DNA of 64,000 bases from Syngnathus acus. Lineage: Eukaryota > Chordata > Actinopteri > Syngnathiformes > Syngnathidae. Positions 54,279 through 64,000 of this stretch are shown one piece after another. A model generated the notes under the pieces. That model saw nothing but the letters and a program-made list of their open reading frames with translations, was not told where the DNA came from and made no database searches. The DNA lies in NCBI RefSeq assembly GCF_901709675.1, contig NC_051089.1:14807976-14871975 (forward strand). The letters run 5' to 3'. The position numbers were made by a program, and so were the translations under genes. Numbering within the stretch: position 1 is the stretch's first letter; every line of letters begins with the position of its first letter.

Positions 54279-57200
54279 CTGTGGAGAAAAAGACGTAACA
54301 TCAAAAATAACAAATATAATGTTTTTGGCAGGCCCAGAAAACTGGAAAGTCTGAAAAGTGCAATGAAATGTTGCTCCAAGTCAGTGTTCCTATTCGCAAA
54401 AAACAAAACAAAAAAAACATGTATGATGTGCAGTGGTTGACCTTATGTCACACAACAATGGCGTAACGACCTGGTATAGGCACTGAAAAGCATTTATTGG
54501 TTAGATCGGATAGTAAAACGCAACACTAATAATGTTTTTGGGGGGGGCACACACCACAGAACTCCTCATGCACTTTTAACCAACTACACAGTTCTTAAAA
54601 AAAAATGGCATTGCTGTACTTTTCAGCCACTCTTTTTGGCACCCAGGATGCATTTTGGCATGCAAAGCTGAATCCTTTCCCTGGTACAATTTTCCAAGAT
54701 GGCGCTCTAGTGGCGGTCGTCTTCAAATGCTATGTTGTTTTTTTGTTGGAGATCAAGGGTCACGAGAGCAAGTTCAAGTAGAGCTTTTGAGAATATTCTT
54801 ATTAGTGAACAAGAGAAAGCGAACCTGCTTTGACATTAGATGGTTCCCTGTAAAAAAAGATTCCTTAACATCACTCTGATCATTCTCTTGTTGAAAAACA
54901 AAGCAGAGTTCATTGCAGTTGCTTCTGGCCTAAAATGAACTGAAATGACAAAGCCACAGAAAGAAGGAAGGAAGGAAGAGGGGAGCCACAGAGAGGCTGA
55001 TGCAGGCCTTATGATGCCGATGCAGGCTGATCGAGCCTTTACGGTGAGCTACTCCAGTATATCTGTTTAAAGATTTGTTTTGTTAAAACAAACACTCAAA
55101 GAAAGATTTACATTTTACAATAAATGTAAGACAAATAAAGAGGAGAAATCCTGAGCACAAGACTTATATTGCTTGTTCTGCTCCGTCTGTTGCAATGATT
55201 TTTCAGTCGTTAACAGAGTGCCAGTACCCTTCTTGTTCCAACCTTAAATAGCACAGTCATCACGGTTATTAAAGTCTTCCGTGGCATTGTGCCATCAAAA
55301 ATTAATCATACTAATTAAAATGCCATGAGATAGCTGCATCATTGCCCTGTTGAAGGTGAGAAGTTGATTTACACTGCAGCAAAAAAGCAGTGATATATAC
55401 GATGCAATTCAACGGATTATGTGGACTCACATTGACACCAAAAAAACGTGCTGATTGATAACCTTTGAGCTAGCCACCAGCTAAGGTAATAAAAATGTTT
55501 TTCTCAAATATCCCTAATGTGTGCCACCGATCTGCAAACCAGCAGACAAGCTAGCCAACTATGGAGCCGCTAGTTCCGACTAGCAAGCTAGTTAGGGCTG
55601 TCCAAATTGTCACCACCTTTCGATGTGCACTGTGGATCCATAAAACAGTGACACGGCAGGACTCTGCAATTTTTTAGCATACAGTATCTTACAAGCAGAA
55701 TGGATGCTGTGGGAGAAAAGGGTCAAGTCGCCAATAGCCACCGATAAAAAAAAAAAAATGGCACTCAGTTCTTGAATAGTGGGGGAGGGCTGACTCATGT
55801 CAGAGGCGCGACCCTAATTGACAAAGTGTAATTTATCAGCTTGTTGATGAAATGCTACCCGATGACTAAAAGGGAAATAAAATCTTTATAGGCACTCGCT
55901 TTGTAGGGGATGTGTGGGTTTGTGGGTGTTTATAAATATGAATCTATATTTGTCGAGCAAAAAAAAAAAGACAAATCACATTTGTCTGACAAAAAAAGGA
56001 TGTAAAAAAAATACTCACCAGAAATACTGATTTTTATTCATATTGCTACAAATGTGATTTGCGAGGCTAAGTTGTCTGTAACATGTTTTGCTCTGACTAA
56101 TCAGTGAATCAAAAAATGAGGACCAGTTCTGACAGTGAATCGGGAAATGTCACTAAATGTAGCGACAGTTGCATACTGGCCAAGACGGCACACCCGCTGG
56201 CTTTGTTTCTCCCCCAATTGTCATGGTAACAGAAAGACGCTCTCTACATTTGCAAAAGACAGAACTCAAAACGGAATGTTTGCAACCACAATAAGTGAAT
56301 ACCACGTGAGCTACTATTCTTTCCCCATTGTTATTTTGACTCAAGCATGCAAGAGACCTTTTTGAAGACGTGACTTTTTTTAGTTCATGGGAAAGATAAA
56401 GCATTATGTCTTCTTCAAAAATGTTTATAATTCTAAAGTATTAGCACAATACCAATCATGGTGGTGGCAGCATTAAACTTGAGGGTTGTTTATCTTCAGC
56501 TGGAAAAGGGTATTGGTGCTTTAGTCAAGGTGGAGTCAGTCAATATTTGGCACGTTTGGCATCTTCTGGGAAAATGAGAGTGGGAGCTATTTAGGAGTGC
56601 TTTTGAAACTAAGAGAGGGTAAATATTGTAATATAAATAAATCATTGTCTGTCGTTGATAGACTCATCCGAATTGAATGAGCACAATATCAGAAGGTGCT
56701 TTGACAAAAGTGTGGAAACAATTATGCATTTTTACAGATATTTACATACAAAAGACAAATGTTTAACATCTTTCAACATGCGCAGAATGGTTTTCTCTTT
56801 AGATTATAAAGACGGGAATGTTTGATACCACTTTTGTCAGACGGATACCAGTACATCAACCCATTGATTTATTTGCAACACCACCTACTTAGGACTCAGC
56901 AGGGACGTGTAAAACAGAAAAATACCAGCATTTTCTCGCAGCAGATCTGGAAGCATCGAAATGCACAGTCTTCTGGCAGGCCGGGCATGTTTCTGTCATT
57001 CATCAGTGAAATGGTAACTATGCAAATATCATACTGGTCATCAATGAAAGACTAAATTATTTGCTTCCATATCGTGACAAGAATACCTGGCCATGCTCAA
57101 ACCACAGACAGACCTCATTAATTAAAATAAACTAAGCTAACCGGTACGTAACAGAGACCCAGACTGAATTCCATTATGAAAAACCAGATGATTAACAGTG

Positions 57201-57650
57201 ATTAGAAAGGCCATTAAATAATGAGTTGTCAGGTGATATCAGATGTAAAATTCAAAGACGGTTGGAGGACAGCACACTCCAACAACCACAGGAAAACACA
57301 ATTTAAAGAAACACATTCTATGTGAAATCATTTCAGTAATTCAGTCGCACATAGAATTACTCAAAGGGGAACTAATAGCATTTAAGGGGAGTTGAACCAC
57401 TGTCAACAGGAGAGACGGTATTAAAAGGTTCTGGCTATGACAAAGCATATTCTTCCAAAATGGAATAAAAAAAGGACACATTTGAAAGTGAAATAAGCTG
57501 TAAAAAATGCTGGTCTGGAAAACAAACATCAGCCAGGCAAATTGCAATAGATGACAATAAGGAGTACGGTCACGGGTCACCTGCTTTTTCATTAACAAAG
57601 GAGAGAAAATCAATGTGCAAAAACAACAAAAAATTTGGAAGAGGGTGGGA

Positions 57651-58038
57651 CCCTAACTAAACATCCATCCATCCATTTTCTGAACCGCTTAGTCCCCACG
57701 GGGGTCGCGGGAGTGCTGGAGCCTATCCCAGCCGTCATCGGGCAGTAGGCGGGGGACACCCTGAACCGGTTGCCAGCCAATCGCAGGGCACACAGAGACA
57801 AACAACCATTCGCACTCGCACTCACACCTAGGGACAATTTGGAGTCTTCAATCGGCCTACCAAGCATGTTTTCGGGATGTGGGAGGAAACCGGAGTGCCC
57901 GGAGAAAACCCACGCGGGCCCGGGGAGAACATGCAAACTCCACACAGGGAGGGCCGGAGGTGGAATCGAACCCGCACCCTCCTAACTGTGAGGCGGACGT
58001 GCTACCCAGTGCGCCACCGAGCCGCCCCTAACTAAACA
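57651..58038. mobile_element. CCATCCATCC-type retroelement insertion with 13-bp TSD
   Basis: The flanks CCCTAACTAAACA (57651-57663) and CCCTAACTAAACA (58026-58038) are identical and bracket a unit starting CATCCATCCATCCATTTTCTG and ending GCGCCACCGAGCCGCC. The interior has GGTCGCGGGAGTGCTGGAGC, AATCGCAGGGCACACAGAGA and GGAGAACATGCAAACTCCAC, well known from a widespread fish LINE-derived repeat. The perfect duplication indicates a fairly recent insertion. Confidence 0.85.
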
Positions 58039-60299
58039 AAAACCAAAAAAACATTTGGATTCAAATCATATCCACTGATGTGTTTTCTCTGCTTTGTGCT
58101 AAAGGGTTACAGGGGTCATATGGAAAATGCTCTTTATTGCACATATGGATAAAATAGTTGTCCCTCACCCAACAGATGTGAAGTTACTTAACCAATTAGG
58201 TCTTTTGTCTGCTTCTTTTTTTCTGCTCTGTTGTATTTTGACAGCTTGCAAAAGCAATGGTGTGGCAAATTTGCATATATTATATTGTAATTCTCTGCCT
58301 GTAATTTGGCAGCTAGAAACAGTGAAGAGATGCCAGTGTAATTCAGAAGCCTTGTGCCTTTTAGCAGAACACAAACCACACCACAAAATGGATGCTACTT
58401 TAACTTTTCACATTTTATTAGCTGTTGGTTGGAAAGCAATTTTGATTGTTCATGATTTTCTTGAGCAATAATTGTATTTAATTACAGTACCTGATCTGAA
58501 TCTGGTTTTGCAGTTTACATCATGCTAAACTTAGCCTGACAAACACTGACAATGCTACATGAGTTATTATCATCGGAGTCGTTGTGAAACTAAAGGTCAT
58601 TCGTACATTTTTGTGAAAAGACGCACACATCCCTGCACGTGAGCAGTGCCTTTGTGCAAGCCAGTGTATGGCTGCGTGCCAGGCCCTCACCCCGACTCAC
58701 GTGACCCAACAACAATGATGTAACAACAATGACAGAGCTCTCAGTCCGTCATTGTAGCTTTGACATGGACAATGAAAGATAAATAAAAAATGGTTCAAAT
58801 AATTTGCCTGTTAAAGTATGCTTCAACTGTGGACATCTATCTTTTCGTATCTTTATGACTGCTTTATTACAGCGTTACAGATAGCTAGGATTCGTTTTGA
58901 TTCGGAAAGGGGAAAGTTCAGAGAAGCACCTCATCCACACAGTCACTCCCCAAGTCAAAGAGCGTGGCCGGACACAGTAGGACAAGGAGTGGATGATTTA
59001 TTCTGGCTTCCATCCAATTCACATAGCATCAAAATGACTTACTCAATCCGCCTGATATTGTCATTTGCGTATAGCTCCACTTTTAATAAAATGTCGATGA
59101 GAGTGGAGCGTTCAAGGTGATGAACCCTTTTGGCTGCCCAACAATGTTCCTTGCGTAAATTAACGTAACAAAGAACTTCTTCAGCTGCCTAATAGCATGC
59201 CTTTCTAAAAAAAACAAAAAACAAAAAAAAAAACAATACTTTCTATCCAACGCACTTTCGGGGTTAACGCGATTCCCAAATTCTGAACCCCAAAGCCGCG
59301 TAAAATCGAGATTTGGGTGTACTGTGTTATGCTTCAGAACTGGTCAACACTTTCAGACAAAATACCATTTGAAGAAGCTTGAGCCTTATTTGTATCATTC
59401 ACTAACATAATATATTAGAAACATATATTAATTCTAATGAAAACAGAGTCTCCTCTATGCATGCATTGAGGATTTAGACAATGTCTGACTCGAGTGGCGA
59501 GGATACACTGAGCAGTTCCAATTTCAATCTCCTCTATGTTCACTTTCATTCCTGCTTGGGTGAGAATGACACTGCTTTAAGAGTCGCTTCAGCTTTTGTC
59601 ACATCCACATCTCGCTGTTTCTAATCAGCCTGTCTCTGCAAAGCCATCACACAAGACAGCAGCATGCTGTCCATCCAAATCGAACACTCCCTCTCCTTTC
59701 CCCCCTCCCTCCCTCCCATTCTTCACTCTTCCCTGTCCTAATGCTCTCTTCTTCTCCTTCCTACCCACACACTCATTCACTATTCATATTTTAGAGGACA
59801 TTTGTGAGCATGGAAACAAGTGAGTGCATCTGCACCGCTACAGAAGAAACCTACATTTGCTCTTCCTTATCTAACAAAGCCAGATTTTGGTTTTGGTTTA
59901 CCACTGCTCATCTTTTTTTAGACTGAAAGCCATGTGCCACTCACTCCTACACTCCCTCTGCCTCTTTCTCCATCTTTTTCTCCCACCGCCACCACCCACT
60001 CAATCCTTTTCACCTCCTTATCCATTTTCCTCGTGTTGCAGCCGATGCATTAGTGTTAACGTGTGGCTGTTTGTGCGTATGGATGCGTGCCAACGCCGGG
60101 TTGCAAAGGTGAGCTGCCAACCTGGCTGTAGCCGACAACCACAAAGCAAATGAAACTATGTTTCGGTCGAGATACTGTGGCCGCTCGATGACTACAGCCA
60201 AAGATTTCTTTTTTCCTTCTGTTTTTCCATTCCATTAAACTGCACAAACCGACATCATTAAGCGCAATAGAATTTCAGTGAAGAGGAGCCAATCGTGAC

Positions 60300-60566
60300 T
60301 TGGACATTTTGTCACTCTCAGTAGACTGAAATGACATCGCAGCTTCAAAAAACTAGTAAGGCGTGATTAGTTGTGACCTGACAAGCAACTGTGATGTCAG
60401 TCCACAGCAAGTGGCAAAATGGCTGTCCCCTAATATAAAAACGGGTGAATATTGCTGCTTAACTCACATTCTGCAAATGCAATATTCATCAGAACGCCGT
60501 GTTTTGACTACTAGGGGCGCATACAACATACTGTAGAAAATGTTTTGGGGTTGACTTCCCCTTTAA
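60300..60566. mobile_element. TTAA foldback MITE, copy 2 (diverged)
   Basis: AGTAGACTGAAATGACATCG, then GCAACTGTGATGTCAGTCCA, CAAGTGGCAAAATGGCTG and ACGGGTGAATATTGCTGC match copy 1 in order. The right end is GGGGTTGACTTCCCCTTTAA. The left end is not clear. Confidence 0.7.
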
Positions 60567-61514
60567 GAAATACTAACCACTTAGCAAAGATGAACAATCG
60601 AAAAACAAACATTAGTCCCGTTGAGTATCCCACTCAAGGTAATATTTCATCATGTGGATCCTCAAGGAATATTTTACGTTGGCTATGTAGTCAGTAGAAG
60701 ACTAATAAACTAATTTCTCCACGATTGTAACAGGACCAGTTATTACTGTACAGTTAGCAAATAGAGCTAAATTTACATTTCTTTCCGCAAAAAAATAATA
60801 ATACAACTCAAGTTAAGGGTACAACACAGCATGATGTTAATAACGGAGCGCTGTTATGCATTTGCTGCCATTCTGAATCATTTTATGGACGAAACAAGTT
60901 AAGAACAAAAATAATTTCCAGGAAGATTAAGTTGTTTCTTTGCGTACCAACTCAAAGATTCAACTTCACCTTGTCAATATTTGGATTGACAAACTAATCC
61001 GCAGGTCCTGCAATACATCCTCCCCCTGTCTTTACTTTCCCGTATAGTCAGATTAAACAGAACTAACATGGTTTATTGAAGAACCTAAATTTGCCCTTCT
61101 ATTTAAATGGCAACGTGTTGATTTGGTCCCACTCACAACATCAATACACATTTCAAATAAACGAGTAGCAGAGTCTCCAGATTAAACAGCTAGAGGATAT
61201 TATCATCATTATAAAGGGATGATACATGCAGGGTTGCTACTTGCTATCTGAGTCTTACTGTATCCGTTTATATTCATCTGTCAAAAAAGCATTTTAAATA
61301 GCAACAGTCTCATAGACTATTTCATTAAGAAACAAATACAAATAAACAACAAGAACAAACCAAATGCTGCTGCTTTGACTTTTTTTGCACTCTTTTCAAA
61401 GGGGCAGAAACAACATACCGACATGGCGGCGCTAAACTCAAAGCAGTCTGATGAGAATTGTCTCTTGAGGGGCAATTGTCATGTCTAAAATGAAGGAACC
61501 TGAATTAAAATATA

Positions 61515-61913
61515 TACCGTATTTTCCGGACTATAAGGCGCACCTTCAATGAATGGCCCATTTTAAAACTTTGTCCTTATATAAGGCGCACCGGACTATA
61601 AGGCGCACCATTAATGCATCATGTCAGATTTTTAATCCAAATCAAATCATTCTCCATTTTATCTTTTTTATTTCAACTTCAGACGCAACAAATTACTTTA
61701 TAATCATAAAATAATGATCCGTAGTCGTTTTGATTCATGATGCATAGACTTCAGCGGGCCACTTATGATTGATTTCATGACACAATGCTTCGGGCCGGTT
61801 TAAATTTAGGAATTTGGTCCATATATAAGGCGCACCGGACTATAAGGCCCACTGTCGGCTTTTGAGAAGATTTTAGGTTTTTAGGTGCGCCTTATAGTCC
61901 GGAAAATACGGTA
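61515..61913. mobile_element. TA-flanked MITE with near-perfect 28-bp TIRs
   Basis: The left TACCGTATTTTCCGGACTAT, continuing AAGGCGCACC, is mirrored by GTGCGCCTTATAGTCCGGAA and then AATACGGTA on the right. TA lies on both sides, as for Tc1/mariner-type insertions. GGACTATAAGGC also recurs inside (near 61.59 and 61.84 kb). About 400 bp, non-coding, in the dagla first intron. Confidence 0.88.
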
Positions 61914-62149
61914 TACCTGAAATGGGATTAAAATGAAATCGAACCAACATATCACACAAAATCAATTTACAGATAAATGGATAGCATATAGTATGTACTG
62001 CATATACTATTGTATATACTATTGCTCCAGCACAATAGAGAAGAGAACAGTTGCACAGGGCAACAGAAAAGCGGTAGTGGCATTCTTAAATACGCACTGT
62101 TTTTCCAAACAGAGACAGACAGGCGTATTTGCCAATTCACCCTGGAGAT

Positions 62150-62339
62150 GGCCACTTTCCTAAGACTGTGGTTATAGCAAATGACATCACAGGTACCAGA
62201 CCTCCTGAGATGGATAAAAACAGATGGCTTATGCCTGTATAATTCATATTCCACAATCGAAACATTACGCTGTGTTTCAACTAGTTTGGCTCCACAGAAT
62301 ATATTACAAGGAAAATTTGGAGTTGACTTCCACTTTTAA
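62150..62339. mobile_element. TTAA foldback MITE, copy 3 (fragment)
   Basis: CTGAGATGGATAAAAACAG and ATTCATATTCCACAATCGAA align with copy 1 (TGAGATGGATAAAAGCGGGT). The right end is GGAGTTGACTTCCACTTTTAA. The left half is missing or too diverged to see. Confidence 0.6.
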
Positions 62340-62634
62340 ATGACACAGGAATAGCTATAGTGAATGAATATACTAAAGAATTGACACTTTACTGCTTCAT
62401 GTGTTCAGTTTGCTGTATATCAGAAAAGTTCAAGCCTTGTTTTAAATAGTTTCTTCCAAAACTCAAACCATGTGAATTTTCATTTCAAATGTATCCTCTT
62501 GTTCTTCTCATCTGATATTGGAATCAATCCGCCTGCAGGGGTATTTCCTGGCTGCTAAATGCCTAACTTGTGGAACAAATAAATTTTCACAGTTCTTTCA
62601 TGAATTGCTTTGTATTGTTGCACAGAAAAAAAAA

Positions 62635-62720
62635 CAGGGGTCTCAAACATGTGGCCCACGGGCCAATTAAGGGGGATGATTAGCGATTGTGTGACCCACA
62701 TATTTTTCTCAAAATGCATA
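62635..62720. mobile_element. CAGGGGTC-type (hAT-like) element fragment
   Basis: CAGGGGTCTCAAACATGTGG followed by CCCACGGGCCAATTAAGGGG is the common start of a fish hAT-type MITE. I could not find the other end. Confidence 0.5.
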
Positions 62721-62987
62721 TTGTTGTCTGGTTTGAGGCTTTACTTTTGTATATACTATTTTAGCACTTCGTTTGTATGTACTGTAGTTGGACCTCGTGA
62801 CAGATTATTTGTCGACGAGTTAACCAAAGGGAAATTGTCAGTCACTTGGTTACAGTGTTATTCCGAAGTGACACTAAGACAGGTGTCATCCTCCTTGCGA
62901 TGACACACCGGGCACCTTGAAAAAAAAGCAAGTGTAATTATGAATCGGAAGCAATGCAATTGTGTCAAGAGTTCAGGTTTGTGTAGT

Positions 62988-63022
62988 TGTGTGTGTGTGT
63001 GTGGGTGTGCGTGCGTGTGTCT
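62988..63022. repeat. GT-rich microsatellite
   Basis: GTGTGTGTGTGTGGGTGTGC and following GTGCGTGTGT, about 200 bp downstream (dagla sense) of the putative first-exon donor. Confidence 0.85.
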
Positions 63023-63232
63023 CGGCATCCTACAAACACGTGTAAGACCGCAAGCAATGTTGCAGTAACGAGAGCATCCTGCGGGCCAAGCTAGTTGTGA
63101 TGTGGCCTACTCATGTGTCCAAAATCAGTTTTGGGAAAAAAATATTAAGGTGGCCTGTCCAAATGAAATCTCACACTGTGTAGACAGAAACGGTGGGTGC
63201 CCATTTACTGAAATGTATTCGCTGCTTCTCAC

Positions 63233-63575
63233 CTGAATTTTGACGCTGCCTTGACACGAACCACTGCATCGGTTCCGCTTGCTCGCCCATATCCCCCCGA
63301 CTGGAGACAAGCCTCCTCAGACTCGTTCTTCTCGACACCAGTTCAAAGATGCAAGGAGGGAGAGGAAAGTCTGTAAACGCCTCGGGGAGAGGTTTTATGA
63401 CAACGGAGCAGCTGTCATTCGAGCTGATGAATGGACCTGGAAACGTCAAATAATCGGGTCGCGGGGATCCGCAGCAGTCCTCAGAGCAACACGTCTTCGG
63501 CTGTGGCAGCACAGTGACTCCTTTTCTGTGCTCCTCCAAACCAGTGAGAAATATTCGGGATTGGATCAAATCCAC
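63233..63575 (-). promoter_or_regulatory. dagla: Probable dagla noncoding first exon and promoter area
   Basis: A strong minus-strand donor (AAATTCAG/GTGAGAA) ends a relatively GC-rich, CpG-containing stretch. The ATG exon of dagla begins with an acceptor (CCACAG) only 7 nt before ATG, so an upstream noncoding exon is required. This is the best candidate I see on the minus strand. The 5' limit is arbitrary. The 63514-63792 plus-strand ORF in the same area has no recognised content. Confidence 0.4.
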
Positions 63576-64000
63576 TGAAGAAGAAATGGAAAGAACGGAA
63601 TCCGTGTCACGTTATTGTCAGTGGCGTGGATGTGCTCCCGGCCGCCGGACAACTCCCGAACCCCAGCAACGCCAGGAGGCAAAACAGGCAGCATTCCACG
63701 AGAAACGGGCCCGGTACTACATTAAACTGCGTATTAAGAAGATGCAAGCCCCTTTCCGCGTTTCGCTGCGCACATCACGTAGCGCGTTTTGATTGCGCAT
63801 ACCTGACCCGTTTCTTAAACGGAAGGCACTCGGGAAATATTGCAGAGAAACGGCGCCACTGGTGGTTTGTGAATATCAAGAATTTCGCTACTGCTTCAAA
63901 GATGAGACAGCCATGGCAAGATGGTTACCTACCAAGAGAGTGCGCGTTCATACTAAGGAAATATTTGAACATTGTAATTTGTCTGTTAAACGTATTTATG

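Larger units (their letters stand above)
54279..63232 (-). other. dagla 5'UTR intron (9 kb)
   Basis: Inferred intron between the noncoding first exon and the ATG exon. Contains a CCATCCATCC-type insertion, two TTAA MITE relics, a TA-flanked MITE, a CAGGGGTC-type fragment, a GGAA repeat near 54.96 kb and C/T-rich stretches (59.69-60.01 kb). I found no protein-coding exon. Confidence 0.5.

Noticed and set aside
63514-63792. Basic 92-residue plus-strand ORF near the right end
   Set aside because: Overlaps the probable dagla first exon/promoter; no known domain; GC-rich regions give open frames by chance.

Overview
The window looks like a teleost fish nuclear chromosome. It has large introns with GT/AG splice sites, CA/GT/ATGG microsatellites, common fish interspersed repeats (TIR-bearing MITEs, an L2/CR1-type LINE, a CCATCCATCC-type element) and four vertebrate genes. 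I reconstructed the gene models by translating exons by eye, choosing splice sites, and checking that exon lengths agree modulo 3. No database search was possible. Gene names rest on recognition of conserved protein segments.

Layout. (1) 1-1930, minus strand: part of a divergent CPSF6/CPSF7-like gene (3'-end processing factor CFIm family) with an RRM and the start of a proline-rich region. It runs off the left edge. (2) 2033-2532: an assembly gap of exactly 500 N, just upstream of the next gene. (3) 2781-16722, plus strand: alx4, an aristaless-type paired-class homeobox gene, four coding exons, 3'UTR probably to about 18.9 kb. (4) 20349-38640, minus strand: ext2, a heparan sulfate co-polymerase, 14 coding exons plus a 5' noncoding exon, convergent with alx4. 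(5) 41071-63233, minus strand: dagla, diacylglycerol lipase alpha, 19 coding exons (1066 residues) plus a probable noncoding first exon about 9 kb upstream. dagla and ext2 lie head-to-tail.

The most striking observation is about gene integrity. dagla is clean across 3201 coding bases. The other three genes carry single-base insertions or deletions inside otherwise well-conserved exons: two in cpsf7-like, two in alx4 (one in the homeobox, one before the OAR domain) and at least nine in ext2. For most affected exons the observed length differs from the length needed to keep frame by the size of the indel, while splice sites and downstream residues are intact. Since ext2 is essential and its residues are otherwise conserved, I favour uncorrected consensus errors from long-read or gap-filled sequence. 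Real lesions cannot be excluded from this sequence alone.

Functionally the genes are unrelated: RNA 3'-end processing, craniofacial/limb transcription factor, heparan sulfate synthesis, and endocannabinoid (2-AG) synthesis. The neighbourhood mixes genes that in human sit at 11q12 (CPSF7, DAGLA) and 11p11.2 (ALX4, EXT2). Introns hold several transposon copies, including a TTAA-ended foldback MITE family with two or three copies around dagla, a repeat insertion with a 13-bp target-site duplication, and a TA-flanked MITE. I found no convincing RNA genes, CRISPR arrays or wholly new system. The best novelty candidates are the divergent CPSF7-like gene, a possible alternative terminal exon in dagla intron 17, and the foldback MITE family.
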